64,000 nt of DNA from an uncultured Stenotrophomonas sp. (GTDB lineage: Bacteria; Pseudomonadota; Gammaproteobacteria; Xanthomonadales; Xanthomonadaceae), in contig NZ_CAJYVQ010000002.1 of assembly GCF_913778665.1 (NCBI RefSeq), positions 434,001 through 498,000 of the forward strand, read 5' to 3'. The notes under the pieces were generated by a model. It saw only the letters and a list, made by a program, of their open reading frames with translations. It ran no database searches and was not told where the DNA came from. A program made the translations under genes and the position numbers. Every line of letters begins with the position of its first letter. Position 1 is the first letter of the stretch. Below, piece by piece: positions 24,317-33,574 of this stretch.

Positions 24317-24778
24317 CTACGAAGGACCCAGCAGGCGCACCTTCGGCGGCTGCAATGCAGCAATGTCGATGACGTGGTCCTGGCATATCACTTGATAGTG
24401 CGCGAATGGGCCGGGGTGACGGCTATCAGCGAAGGTGGCATGGTCCAGATAATCGAGGAACTTCGAACGGCTGTAGCGGCGGAACAGGTTTCCGCTCCAG
24501 GCCTCGGAGTCGTCCCAGCTTTGATAGGACTCGTTGTGCACGGCGTAGCTGATGTAGTGGACCCAGATCAGTTCAAACCGCTGCGAGTGGGGCGTCACCT
24601 CTATCGCACGCACATCATCGATTGAACGCCCCTGGCCGAGATCCACCCGACGGGGCTCTCCTGTCACTCGTCCCTCGTCGATGACCAGCCGCAGACAGTT
24701 GGCCTCCAGTTCGCCAATACCCGTCAGGAACAGATACTCACAGGTGTCGAGGGCCACTAGCAGCGCAGCTTCGTCCAT
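24317..24778 (-). CDS. Hypothetical protein
   Basis: A 153-aa soluble protein with no motif I recognise. It has an acidic N-terminal half (MDEAALLVALDTCEYLFLTG), an aromatic mid-region (FELIWVHYISYAVHNESYQ), a basic patch (FRRYSRSKFLDYLDHATF) and a charged end. There is no signal peptide or membrane span. Base composition is visibly less GC-rich than the flanks. It is bounded by an SMAG pair, so it may be a small acquired gene; its size and aromatic, acidic make-up are compatible with an orphan immunity-type protein, which is only a guess. In-frame ATG 24820 is an alternative start. Confidence 0.6.
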   Translation of the reverse strand: MDEAALLVALDTCEYLFLTGIGELEANCLRLVIDEGRVTGEPRRVDLGQGRSIDDVRAIEVTPHSQRFELIWVHYISYAVHNESYQSWDDSEAWSGNLFRRYSRSKFLDYLDHATFADSRHPGPFAHYQVICQDHVIDIAALQPPKVRLLGPS

Positions 24779-24916
24779 GGGCCCGAGGTCCGGTGATCGT
24801 AAGGACAAGAATACCGGCATGCAGTGGGTTGGCGACGCTACGGGCTCGTGACCTTTGGCCGGTCCGTGCCGTGGGCTCCCCCGGCTACCCTGTGAAATTA
24901 CCCGCAGGAGAGCCTC

Positions 24917-27010
24917 ATGAACGTCCGCAACCTGGTCCCGCTGGGCCTGACCCTCGCCATTGCTGCCTCGCTGGCGGCCTGTGGCAAGCATGAAACCGCA
25001 CCAGCGGCCAGCGCCGCTGCCAAGCCGGCCTTCGACCTGTCGCAGATCAAGACGCCGCTGATCTCGCTCAACAGCGCCGACCTGGATCCGTCCATCTCCG
25101 CCTGTACCGACCTCAATGGTTTCGTCAACAGCAAGTGGCTGAAGGCCAACCCGGTGCCGGGCGACCAGACCACCTGGGGCAGCTTCGAGATCCTGCGCGA
25201 GCGCTCGCTGGAAGTGCAGCACGCGCTGGTGCAGCAGGCCGCGGCCAGCCAGGCCAAGGCCGGCTCGGTGGAAGCCAAGATCGGTGACATCTGGACGACC
25301 GGCAACGACGAAGCCAAGATCGAAGCCGCCGGCCTGGCGCCGCTGCAACCGCAGCTGGACAAGATCACCGCGCTGAACGATACCGCCGCCATCACCCAGT
25401 ACCTGCGCGACAGCCAGGCCGAGGGCAAGGGCGTGCTGTTCTCGCTGTTCGCCAATGCTGATTACAAGGATTCGGCCAACGTCATCGCCTACGTCGGCCA
25501 GGGCGGCCTCGGCCTGCCGGAGAAGGGCTACTACTTCGACGACGCGCAGGCCAAGATCCGTGATGCCTACGTGGCCTACATCGCACAGGTGCTGACCCTG
25601 TCCGGCGTGGACGCCGCGCAGGCCGCCGAGCAGGCCAAGGCCGTGATGGCCTTCGAAACCCGCCTGGCCAAGGCCTCGATGTCGCGCATCGAGATGCGTG
25701 ACCCCGCCAAGCGCTACAACCCGCTCAGCGCCGCAGACGCCGACAAGCTGACCCCGAATTTCAGCTGGACCGCGCTGTTCGACACCCTCAAGGTGCCTGC
25801 CGCGCAGAAGTTCTCACTGGCGCAGCCGGGCTTCTTCAGTGAAATGGACAAGATGCTGGCCGATGTGCCGGCCAGCACCTGGCAGGCCTACCTGCGCTTC
25901 CACACCATCGACGACGCCTCGCCGTACCTGAGCAGCCAGTTCGAGAAGGCCAACTTCGATTTCTATGGCACCACCCTGCGTGGCCAGAAGGAAATGCAGC
26001 CGCGCTGGAAGCGCGTGCTGGAGTCGGTCAACGGTGGCATGGGTGAAGCGCTGGGCCAGCTGTACGTGGACGCCGTATTCCCGGCCGAGTCGAAGGTGGC
26101 CATGCAGCATCTGGTGGAAAACCTGTCGCAGGCACTGAAGGCGCGCCTGGAGCAGCTGCCGTGGATGGGCGAAGAAACGAAGAAGAAGGCGCTGGAGAAG
26201 TGGGCCAGCTTCACCCCGAAGATCGGTTACCCGGACAAGTGGCGTGACTGGGCGGGCCTGCAGACCAACGGTGACAGCTACCTGGGCAACATGCAGGCGG
26301 CGCGTGCGTTCAACTACCGCTACATGCTGGACAAGATCGGCAAGCCGGTGGACAAGACCGAGTGGGGCATGACGCCGCAGACCGTCAACGCGTACTACAA
26401 CGCCACCAAGAATGAGATCGTGTTCCCGGCGGCGATCCTGCAGGCGCCGTTCTTCGATGCCAAGGCCGATCCGGCGCTGAACTACGGCGGCATCGGTGCG
26501 GTCATCGGCCACGAAATGATGCATGGCTACGACGACTCGGGCAGCCAGTTCGCCGCCAACGGCAATTTCGACAACTGGTGGACCGACGCCGACCGCAAGG
26601 CCTTCACCCAGCGTACCGACCAGCTGGTTGCACAGTTCGACGGCTATGAAGCGGTGCCGGGTGTGAACGTGAAGGGCAAGCTGACCCTCGGCGAGAACAT
26701 CGGCGACCTGGGCGGCCTGACCGTGGCCTATGACGCGCTGCAGATGGCGCTGAAGGAAGACCCGAAGGCGAATGTCGAGGTCGATGGCCACAGCCAGGAC
26801 CAGCGCTTCTTCATGAACTGGGCCACGGTGTGGCGCCGCAATTTCACCGATGGTGAGCTGCGCGTCCGCCTCAACACCGATCCGCATGCGCCGGCCAACT
26901 TCCGTGCCAACGGTGCACCGTCGAACATGCCCTCGTTCGCGGCCGCCTTCCAGTGCAAGGCCGGCGATGCAATGGTGCGTGCCGACGACAAGCGCGTGGT
27001 GATCTGGTAA
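24917..27010 (+). CDS. M13 (neprilysin/PepO) family zinc metallopeptidase, lipoprotein
   Basis: Cell-envelope endopeptidase. It is 697 aa, with a lipoprotein signal (LTLAIAASLAAC, lipid-carrying Cys22). The catalytic zinc site is HEMMH (532-536) with the third ligand Glu593 and Asp597 in ENIGDLGG. NAYYNATKNEIVFPAAIL before the HExxH and the C-terminal region DPHAPANFRANGAPSNM are standard M13 features. It starts at ATG 24917 after a GGAGAG SD and is monocistronic with its own terminator. It likely degrades periplasmic or extracellular peptides. Confidence 0.93.
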   Translation: MNVRNLVPLGLTLAIAASLAACGKHETAPAASAAAKPAFDLSQIKTPLISLNSADLDPSISACTDLNGFVNSKWLKANPVPGDQTTWGSFEILRERSLEVQHALVQQAAASQAKAGSVEAKIGDIWTTGNDEAKIEAAGLAPLQPQLDKITALNDTAAITQYLRDSQAEGKGVLFSLFANADYKDSANVIAYVGQGGLGLPEKGYYFDDAQAKIRDAYVAYIAQVLTLSGVDAAQAAEQAKAVMAFETRLAKASMSRIEMRDPAKRYNPLSAADADKLTPNFSWTALFDTLKVPAAQKFSLAQPGFFSEMDKMLADVPASTWQAYLRFHTIDDASPYLSSQFEKANFDFYGTTLRGQKEMQPRWKRVLESVNGGMGEALGQLYVDAVFPAESKVAMQHLVENLSQALKARLEQLPWMGEETKKKALEKWASFTPKIGYPDKWRDWAGLQTNGDSYLGNMQAARAFNYRYMLDKIGKPVDKTEWGMTPQTVNAYYNATKNEIVFPAAILQAPFFDAKADPALNYGGIGAVIGHEMMHGYDDSGSQFAANGNFDNWWTDADRKAFTQRTDQLVAQFDGYEAVPGVNVKGKLTLGENIGDLGGLTVAYDALQMALKEDPKANVEVDGHSQDQRFFMNWATVWRRNFTDGELRVRLNTDPHAPANFRANGAPSNMPSFAAAFQCKAGDAMVRADDKRVVIW

Positions 27011-27036
27011 TCGATCGCAGGTAATGGGTGATGCAG

Positions 27037-27064
27037 AAGGCCCGGCGAACGCCGGGCCTTTTGG
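27037..27064 (+). terminator. Rho-independent terminator after the M13 peptidase
   Basis: AAGGCCCGGC (27037-27046) pairs with GCCGGGCCTT (27051-27060) around GAAC, followed by TTGG. The T-tract is short, but the stem is 10 bp and perfect. Confidence 0.8.
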
Positions 27065-27102
27065 TTGGTGGACTGAGAGCGCCAGGCCATGAGCGGCGGC
27101 TC

Positions 27103-27720
27103 TCAGGCCAGCTCCGGCGCCTGCGCCAGCATGCGCTGGAAGCGCTGCAGCACGTACGGATCAACCAATCCACCGGATTGCGCATCAATGATGCGCAGCG
27201 CCGTCTCGCGTTCCATCGCGTCGCGATACGGGCGCGCGCTGGTCATCGCATCGTAGGCATCGGCGATGGTGACGATGCGCGCGCCAAGCGGAATCGATTC
27301 ACCGCGCAGCCCATCGGGATAGCCGCTGCCATCAAAGGCTTCGTGATGGGCACGGATCAGCTGCGCGACCGGCGCAGCGTCACTGCGGCCGGTGGCGAGG
27401 AAGATATGCTCCCCGCGCACCGGGTGTTCGCGCATGAGCGCTCGCTCTTCGTCGGTATGCCGGCGCGGGGCCAGCAACACCTCGTCGGGAATGCCGATCT
27501 TGCCGATGTCGTGGAAGCGTGCAGCCAGGGCGATCTGCGCACTGGCCTCGTCGTCGAGGTCACATTGCGTCGCCAGGCGCTGCGCGAGCAGGCCGACGCG
27601 GTCGCAGTGATGGCGTGTGTAGGCATCGCGCATCTGCAGCGACATGGAGAGGGCGTCGATCAGGCAGGCCTGCGCGTGCAGCAGGTCAGGAGCAGGTACG
27701 GCGTCAGGAAACATGGTCAT
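27103..27720 (-). CDS. HD-GYP domain phosphohydrolase
   Basis: A 205-aa protein that is almost only an HD-GYP domain. HHCDRVGLLAQRLA, FHDIGKIGIPDEVLL, HHEAFDGSGYPDGLRGESIPLGARIVTIADAYDAMTS are recognisable, with the metal HD pair and the GYP motif intact. HD-GYP proteins hydrolyse c-di-GMP, and in xanthomonads RpfG is the model. There is no receiver or sensor domain here. An ATG at 27720 (MTMFPDAVPAP) fits better than the open upstream frame; ATG 27714 is also possible. It follows mfd in the same direction across a hairpin. Confidence 0.87.
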   Translation of the reverse strand: MTMFPDAVPAPDLLHAQACLIDALSMSLQMRDAYTRHHCDRVGLLAQRLATQCDLDDEASAQIALAARFHDIGKIGIPDEVLLAPRRHTDEERALMREHPVRGEHIFLATGRSDAAPVAQLIRAHHEAFDGSGYPDGLRGESIPLGARIVTIADAYDAMTSARPYRDAMERETALRIIDAQSGGLVDPYVLQRFQRMLAQAPELA

Positions 27721-27723
27721 CCG

Positions 27724-27750
27724 CCCGCACCGGGTGGGGACCGGTGCGGG
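27724..27750. terminator. Hairpin at the end of mfd
   Basis: CCCGCACCGG (27724-27733) and CCGGTGCGGG (27741-27750) form a perfect 10-bp inverted repeat with a 7-base loop, 15 bases beyond the mfd stop. There is no clear U-tract, so termination may be Rho-assisted. It overlaps the ribosome binding region of the HD-GYP gene, so it could also mask it. Confidence 0.55.
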
Positions 27751-27764
27751 GTATTCTCGGGCGA

Positions 27765-30700
27765 TCAACCCGGGGCGAGTGTGGTCAGAAGGGCGCGGGC
27801 CGCATTGAAGCGGTCTTCCGGCAACGGCAGCGGATGCTTGATGCGCAGCTTGTCCGGCCCTTCCATGGCGTAGAGATTGGGTTGCTTCTGGATCAGCTGG
27901 ATCACCGCCATCGGGTCGATGTTCGGCTTGGACTCGAACACGATGCGGCCACCGTTCTCGCCCAGGTCCAGCTTGCGGATGCCCAGCGTGTTGGCTTTCA
28001 GCTTCAGCTCGGCGATGGCGAACAGGTGCTTGGCCGGGTCCGGCAGCAGGCCGAAGCGATCGATCATCTCCACCTGCAGCTCACGCAACGCATCGCTGCC
28101 GCGTGCGCTGGAAATGCGCTTGTACAGGGTCAGGCGGGTGTGCACGTCCGGGAGGTAGTCTTCCGGAATCAGCGCCGGCACATGCAGTTCGACCTCGGCG
28201 CCCCGTACTTCTTCGCCGGCATCCAGGTCGGGCAGCTTGCCCTGCTTGATGCTGCGCACCGCGCGTTCGAGCAGCTCGGTGTACAGGCTGAAGCCCACTT
28301 CGGCCATCTGTCCGCTCTGATCCTCGCCGAGCAGTTCACCGGCGCCGCGGATCTCAAGATCGTGGGTGGCCAGGGTGAAGCCAGCGCCCAGTTCATCCAT
28401 CGAGGCGATCGCTTCCAGGCGCTTTTCCGCATCTGGCGTGATCGAACGGCGGTCCGGCGCCACCAGGTAGGCGTAGGCGCGGTGGTGCGAACGGCCGACG
28501 CGGCCGCGCAGCTGATGCAGCTGGGCCAGGCCGAAGCGGTCGGCGCGGTTGATGATGATGGTATTGGCGTTGGGAATGTCGATGCCCGATTCGATGATCG
28601 TGGTCGACAGCAGCACGTTGAAGCGCTGCTTCTGGAAATCCAGCATCACCTTTTCCAGCTCACGCTCGGGCATCTGCCCGTGTGCGATGCCGATGCGCGC
28701 CTCCGGCACCAGCTCGGACAGCTCGCGCTGCATGCGGCCGATGCTTTCCACGTCGTTGTGCAGGAAGTACAGCTGGCCACCACGGGCCAGCTCGCGCTGG
28801 AATGCCTCGCGCAGCAGCGCATTGTCCCACTGGGTGATGAAGGTCTGCACCGCCAGCCGGTTCGGCGGCGGCGTGGCGATGATCGACAGGTCGCGCAATC
28901 CGGCCATGGCCATGTTCAAGGTGCGCGGGATCGGCGTGGCGGTCAAGGTCAGCAGGTGCACGTTGGCGCGGAGCGCTTTCAATGCTTCCTTCTGGCGCAC
29001 GCCGAAACGCTGCTCCTCGTCGACGATGACCATGCCCAGGTCCTTGAACTTCACGTCCGGCTGCAGGAGGCGGTGGGTACCGACGATGACGTCGATGGTG
29101 CCGGCGGCGACCTTCTCCAGTTCGGCCTTGATTTCCTTGCTGGTCTTGAAGCGCGACAGTACTTCGACCTTCAGCGGGTAATCGGCGAAGCGGTCGCGGA
29201 AGTTGCGGAAATGCTGTTCGGCCAGCAGCGTGGTCGGCACCAGCACGGCCACCTGCTTGCCGGCGCTGGCGGCGGCGAATGCGGCGCGCACGGCGACCTC
29301 GGTCTTGCCGAAGCCGACGTCGCCGCAGACCACGCGGTCCATCGGCTGGCTGCTGGCGAGATCGCGCAGGGTGGCATCGATCGCTGCCAGCTGGTCCGGG
29401 GTTTCCTCGAACGGGAAACCGGCCGCGAACGGCTCGTACATCGCACGGTCCACCTGCAGCGCCAAGCCGGCACGCGCCTGACGGCGCGCCTGGATCTCCA
29501 GCAGCTCGGCAGCCACATCGCGGACCTTCTCGGCGGCCTTGCGCTTGGCCTTGCTCCACTGCTCGCCACCGAGCGAATGCAGCGGCGCGGTTTCCGCCGA
29601 TGCACCGGAATAGCGGCTGATCAGGTGCAGCTGGGCGACCGGCACATACAGGCGGTCACCCTTGGCATATTCGATTTCGAGGAACTCGCCGGGCATGCCG
29701 CCGACGTCCATCGCGATCAGGCCACGGTAGCGGCCGACGCCATGGTCCTCGTGCACGATCGGCGCACCTTCGGTCAGTTCGCCGAGGTCGCGGATGATCG
29801 CTTCCGGCTCGCGGCCGGCACGACGCGTGCGGCGGGTGCTGCCGGCGCGCTCGGGGAACAGCTGGCGCTCGGTCAGCACCGCAATGCGCGGATCGTCCAG
29901 CGCGAAGCCATCCTCCAGCGGCGCCACCGCGATCGCGAAGCGCGCATCGTCAGTGAGGAAGCTGGGCAGGTCGGCCACCACCGGTGGCTTCAGCTCGGCG
30001 GCCTGCAGCACTTCCAGCAGCGCCTCGCGGCGGCCCGGTGAATCGGCGGCGATCAGCACCCGGCCCGGGTAATGGCCAAGGAAGGACTTCAACGCATCGC
30101 CGGCCGGCGCTTCGCGCGCTGCTACCGGCAGTGGCGGCAGCGGCTGGTCACCCAGCGCGTGCGCGTCGGCGATGCGCGCGTGGTCGGTGGCCCACACCTC
30201 GATGCGCGGGGCGTCGTTGAGGCGCTCACGCAGCAGCTCCGGCGACAGGTACAGTGCCGACGGCGGCAGCAGCGGCCGTTCCACATCGTGGCGGCGCTGT
30301 TCGTAACGCTCACCGGTCTGTGCCCAGAACGCCTCGGCGGCTTCGCCGGCACCGGCGCAGACCACCGGCAGGCTGCCACTGGGCAGGTAATCGAACAGGG
30401 TGGCGGTGCGCTCGAAGAACAGCGGCAGGTAGTACTCGACGCCGGCCGGGGCCAGCCCGGACTTCAGGTCCTGGTACAGCGCGCTGCGGCGGGTATCGAC
30501 ATCGAAGCGCTCGCGCAGCGCGGCCAGCACGCGGCCGATGCTGGCCTCGTCCATCGGCACTTCGCGGCCGGGCAGCATGTGCACAGCGTCGACCTTGTCC
30601 AGCGAGCGCTGGCTTTCCGGGTCAAACGCGCGGATCGAGTCGATGTCCTCGTCCAGCAGCTCCACCCGCAAAGGCTCGTCGGCACCCATCGGGAACACAT

Positions 30701-31229
30701 CGAGCAGGCCGCCGCGGACCGCGAAGTCGCCCGGGTCCATCACCTGCGGCACGTTGCGGTAACCGGCGCTCTCCAAGCGGCGCTTCTCGGCCTCCAGGTC
30801 CAGGCGCTGGCCGACCTTCAGGTCGAAGCTGCCGCCGATCACATAGCTGCGCGGGGCCAGCTGCTGCAGCAGCGTCTGCACCGGCACGATCACCAGGCCG
30901 CGCTTCAGCGCAGGCAGGCGGTGCAGGGCAGCCAGGCGCTGCGAGATGATCTCCGGGTGCGGGCTGAAGCGGTCGTACGGCAGCGTCTCCCAGTCCGGGA
31001 AGGCGACCACCGGCAGGGCCGGGTCGCCACCGAGCAGGGTCTGCAGGTCGGCTTCAAGCTGGTTGGCGCCGTGGTTGTCACGGGCGATCACCAGCAGCGG
31101 CGCATCGTGCGCACGCGCGGCCTGGGCCAGGTACCAGGCCAGGGCGGTCGGCGAGGCGGGGGCGCGCCACCAGGCGCGGAGCTGGCCGGCACGCGGCAGC
31201 GGCGGGGCGGGGTATGAGGTACGCGACAT
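27765..31229 (-). CDS. mfd: Transcription-repair coupling factor
   Basis: Releases RNA polymerase stalled at DNA damage and recruits UvrA. It is 1154 aa, the normal size. Domain order is canonical: UvrB-like N-terminal module (about 1-350), RNA-polymerase interaction domain (about 490-570, EDHGVGRYRGLI), SF2 helicase/translocase (about 610-960) with Walker A GDVGFGKTEVA near 640, DEEQRFG box, LTATPIPRTL motif and TTIIESGIDIPNANTI, then the C-terminal TRCF domain. It stands upstream of the HD-GYP gene and is divided from the next gene upstream (GNAT) by an SMAG repeat. Confidence 0.97.
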   Translation of the reverse strand: MSRTSYPAPPLPRAGQLRAWWRAPASPTALAWYLAQAARAHDAPLLVIARDNHGANQLEADLQTLLGGDPALPVVAFPDWETLPYDRFSPHPEIISQRLAALHRLPALKRGLVIVPVQTLLQQLAPRSYVIGGSFDLKVGQRLDLEAEKRRLESAGYRNVPQVMDPGDFAVRGGLLDVFPMGADEPLRVELLDEDIDSIRAFDPESQRSLDKVDAVHMLPGREVPMDEASIGRVLAALRERFDVDTRRSALYQDLKSGLAPAGVEYYLPLFFERTATLFDYLPSGSLPVVCAGAGEAAEAFWAQTGERYEQRRHDVERPLLPPSALYLSPELLRERLNDAPRIEVWATDHARIADAHALGDQPLPPLPVAAREAPAGDALKSFLGHYPGRVLIAADSPGRREALLEVLQAAELKPPVVADLPSFLTDDARFAIAVAPLEDGFALDDPRIAVLTERQLFPERAGSTRRTRRAGREPEAIIRDLGELTEGAPIVHEDHGVGRYRGLIAMDVGGMPGEFLEIEYAKGDRLYVPVAQLHLISRYSGASAETAPLHSLGGEQWSKAKRKAAEKVRDVAAELLEIQARRQARAGLALQVDRAMYEPFAAGFPFEETPDQLAAIDATLRDLASSQPMDRVVCGDVGFGKTEVAVRAAFAAASAGKQVAVLVPTTLLAEQHFRNFRDRFADYPLKVEVLSRFKTSKEIKAELEKVAAGTIDVIVGTHRLLQPDVKFKDLGMVIVDEEQRFGVRQKEALKALRANVHLLTLTATPIPRTLNMAMAGLRDLSIIATPPPNRLAVQTFITQWDNALLREAFQRELARGGQLYFLHNDVESIGRMQRELSELVPEARIGIAHGQMPERELEKVMLDFQKQRFNVLLSTTIIESGIDIPNANTIIINRADRFGLAQLHQLRGRVGRSHHRAYAYLVAPDRRSITPDAEKRLEAIASMDELGAGFTLATHDLEIRGAGELLGEDQSGQMAEVGFSLYTELLERAVRSIKQGKLPDLDAGEEVRGAEVELHVPALIPEDYLPDVHTRLTLYKRISSARGSDALRELQVEMIDRFGLLPDPAKHLFAIAELKLKANTLGIRKLDLGENGGRIVFESKPNIDPMAVIQLIQKQPNLYAMEGPDKLRIKHPLPLPEDRFNAARALLTTLAPG

Positions 31230-31283
31230 GGACCGCCGATCTTAGCAGAAGGGTTTGTCGCGACCGTGTGCGAAACGCGGTGG

Positions 31284-31306
31284 GTAGCGCCGGGCCTTGC
31301 CCGGCG
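31284..31306 (+). repeat. SMAG-type palindrome (GTAG head)
   Basis: GTAG at 31284, then CGCCGGGC (31288-31295), CTT loop and GCCCGGCG (31299-31306), a perfect 8-bp stem. It lies between the mfd promoter and the end of the GNAT gene. Confidence 0.8.
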
Positions 31307-31311
31307 TTATC

Positions 31312-31857
31312 TCAATTGTCCAGCTCCAGCACCATCCGCACCAGGCCTTCGGCGCCGGTGGGGTGGGGGACCGGCTTGAAGCCAAGCGAGGCGGCCAGCT
31401 GCTTCATCGGCTCGTTCTCGGCGGCAACGTCGCCGTACAGGCGGTCCAGGTACTTGCCTCGGCCCCACTTCACCAGCTTGCGCATCAGCTGCCGGCCCAG
31501 GCCCTGGCCGATCAGGAAGCGGCTGATCAGGATCGCGTACTCCGCTTCCCGGGTGCCGGGGATGATCGAGGCCCGGGCGACCGCGCCGACCACTGCTTCG
31601 CCAGCGGGCAGGGATTCGGCAGCGACCAGGGTGATCTCGGTCTTGGGATTGGGGTGCGTCAGGCGCTGGGTGGTTTCCGGCGACAGCTCTGTCACCGCCT
31701 GCAGGAAACGATCACGGATTTCTTCCGGCCCGAACAGGCTGAACGCTGCTTGCAGCGGCGCCCCATCTTCCGGGCGGATAGGGCGGATCAGCAGCTCGTG
31801 GCCGCTGGGAGCCTTGAAGATCTCATGCCAGGGCGGCATGCGGTTGCGAGTGGCCAT
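31312..31857 (-). CDS. GNAT-family N-acetyltransferase
   Basis: A 181-aa acetyltransferase. The acetyl-CoA pyrophosphate loop appears as FLIGQGLGRQLMRKLVKWG, preceded by AEYAILI and followed by AAENEPMKQLAASLGF, the standard motif A/B order. The N-terminal LLIRPIRPEDGAPLQAAF with RDRFLQAV resembles the acetyltransferase domain linked to protein-lysine acetylation (Pat/YfiQ C-terminal domain). The substrate cannot be assigned. It is a single gene. Confidence 0.85.
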   Translation of the reverse strand: MATRNRMPPWHEIFKAPSGHELLIRPIRPEDGAPLQAAFSLFGPEEIRDRFLQAVTELSPETTQRLTHPNPKTEITLVAAESLPAGEAVVGAVARASIIPGTREAEYAILISRFLIGQGLGRQLMRKLVKWGRGKYLDRLYGDVAAENEPMKQLAASLGFKPVPHPTGAEGLVRMVLELDN

Positions 31858-31952
31858 ACCGGGTGATTCCTTGGTGGTCCATCGATTGTGGCATCACCGA
31901 GGCTGCATTCCGTGAACGAAAGGCTCACGGCGGTACAGCCTCGTGAAGGCCG

Positions 31953-32810
31953 TTATTCGGGCGCTTTGAGCCAATCCAGGCGAGTGCTGGCACCGGGTTC
32001 GCCCAGGTGCTGGCGCAGCGCCGGCAGGGCCGGGCCCACCACCCGGTCGAACTGCCAGGGCGGGTTGAGCAGCAGCATGCCACTGCCGTTGAGGCGCAGC
32101 GGTGAGTCGTCCGGCCGCACCAGGAACTCGATCGTCATCGCCGACTTCACCGGCAGGGCGGTGGCCTTGCGCAGGAAATGCAGGATGGTGCGGCGCTGTT
32201 TGATTGGGAACCAGACCGCGCAGGTGGCCTGCGGCCAGCGCGCCAGGGTCTCGGCCAGGGCAGCCAGGATGGCCTGGTATTCGGCGTCCTGCGCCTCGTA
32301 GGGCGGGTCGATCAGCACCAGGCCGCGGCCGATCTTGCTGCCGTTGAACTTCGGCGGCAGCAGCGAACGCAGCAGTGCGTAGCCATCGCCCGCACGCACG
32401 TCGACGCGGGTGTCATGCGCGAACAAGGCCTTCAGCGTGGCCGTTTCCGCTTCCTGCAGCTCGCACACCGCCATGCGGTCCTGGGCACGCATGGCCTGTG
32501 CGCTCAGCAGCGGCGAGCCGGGGTAGGTGGTCAGCGCGCCGACCGGATTGTCGGCCTGCACCGCCTTCAGGTAGCGCTCGACCACCTCCGGCAGCTTGGG
32601 CTGGGCCATCAGCCGCATGATTCCGGACTCGGCCTCCAGGGTCTTGCGGCTCTCTTCGCTTGCCAGCAGGTAGCGGCCGGCACCGCCGTGGGTGTCGAGC
32701 ACGAAGAACGGACTGTCCTTGCGCTTGAAGCTGTCGATCAGGGCCAGCTGCACGATGTGCTTGAGCACATCGGCGTGGTTGCCGGCATGGAAGGCGTGGC
32801 GATAGTTCAT
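31953..32810 (-). CDS. rlmJ: 23S rRNA (adenine(2030)-N6)-methyltransferase
   Basis: Methylates A2030 of 23S rRNA using S-adenosylmethionine. It is 285 aa, matching E. coli RlmJ. It opens with the family-specific MNYRHAFHAGNHADVLKHIV, has the SAM-site FVLDTHGGAGRYLL, and the catalytic DPPYE motif (LVLIDPPYEAQDAEYQ). It is divergent from creB with only 47 bases between starts. Confidence 0.95.
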   Translation of the reverse strand: MNYRHAFHAGNHADVLKHIVQLALIDSFKRKDSPFFVLDTHGGAGRYLLASEESRKTLEAESGIMRLMAQPKLPEVVERYLKAVQADNPVGALTTYPGSPLLSAQAMRAQDRMAVCELQEAETATLKALFAHDTRVDVRAGDGYALLRSLLPPKFNGSKIGRGLVLIDPPYEAQDAEYQAILAALAETLARWPQATCAVWFPIKQRRTILHFLRKATALPVKSAMTIEFLVRPDDSPLRLNGSGMLLLNPPWQFDRVVGPALPALRQHLGEPGASTRLDWLKAPE

Positions 32811-32857
32811 GGCCGGCAGTGTACGGGGCAGCGGCCGCAGCGGCTATGCTGCGCGCC

Positions 32858-33571
32858 ATGACAGCCCCTGTTGCCCATGTCCTGGTGGTCGAGGACGAAG
32901 CCGCCATCGCCGAAACCGTGCTCTATGCGCTGCGCAGCGAAGGCTACGCGGTCAGCCACTGCCTGCTGGGCGGCGAGGCCCTGCAGCGGCTGCAGGCCGG
33001 GGGCATTGACCTGGTGGTACTGGATGTGGGCCTGCCCGACCTGGGTGGGTTCGAGGTCTGCCGGCGGCTGCGCGCGCAGCCCGGCCCGGCGGCGCAGCTG
33101 CCGGTGATCTTCCTGACCGCCCGCAACGATGAAGTGGACCGCGTGCTCGGCCTGGAGCTGGGCGCCGACGATTACATGACCAAGCCGTTCTCGCCGCGCG
33201 AGCTGGTGGCACGGGTGCGCGCACGGCTGCGCCGCGCGGTGCCCGCGGTGACGGCGGGTAGTGCCGATGCAGGCTGGCAGGAACACGGTGCGTTCGCCAT
33301 CGACCGCGATGGCCGGCGCATCCGCTTCCATGGCCAGGCACTGGACCTGACCCGCTACGAGTACGCGTTGCTGGAGGCATTGCTGCAGCGTCCGGGCGCG
33401 ATTCTCAGTCGCGCCCAGCTGATGGATCGCGGCTGGGACAGCAGCGCCGACAGCGCCGACCGCACCGTCGACACGCATGTAAAGACCCTGCGCGCCAAGC
33501 TGCGTGCGGCCGGCGCCAGCGACGATCCGATCCGGACCCACCGTGGCCTCGGCTACGCGCTGGAGGCCTAG
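32858..33571 (+). CDS. creB: Response regulator CreB
   Basis: OmpR-family regulator of the carbon-source-responsive CreBC system. It is 237 aa: receiver domain with VVEDE, phospho-Asp56 in LVVLDVGLP and the Lys of DDYMTKPFSPREL; then a winged-helix domain (DLTRYEYALLEALLQ, DRTVDTHVKTLRAKL, RTHRGLGYAL). Start ATG 32858 is set by the family N-terminus; an upstream ATG at 32819 falls in an Ala-rich leader. It is followed by creC after 3 bases. Confidence 0.92.
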   Translation: MTAPVAHVLVVEDEAAIAETVLYALRSEGYAVSHCLLGGEALQRLQAGGIDLVVLDVGLPDLGGFEVCRRLRAQPGPAAQLPVIFLTARNDEVDRVLGLELGADDYMTKPFSPRELVARVRARLRRAVPAVTAGSADAGWQEHGAFAIDRDGRRIRFHGQALDLTRYEYALLEALLQRPGAILSRAQLMDRGWDSSADSADRTVDTHVKTLRAKLRAAGASDDPIRTHRGLGYALEA

Positions 33572-33574
33572 CCG

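Noticed and set aside
27519..30041. An 840-codon plus-strand open frame
   Set aside because: It is antisense to mfd, which has every expected motif on the minus strand.
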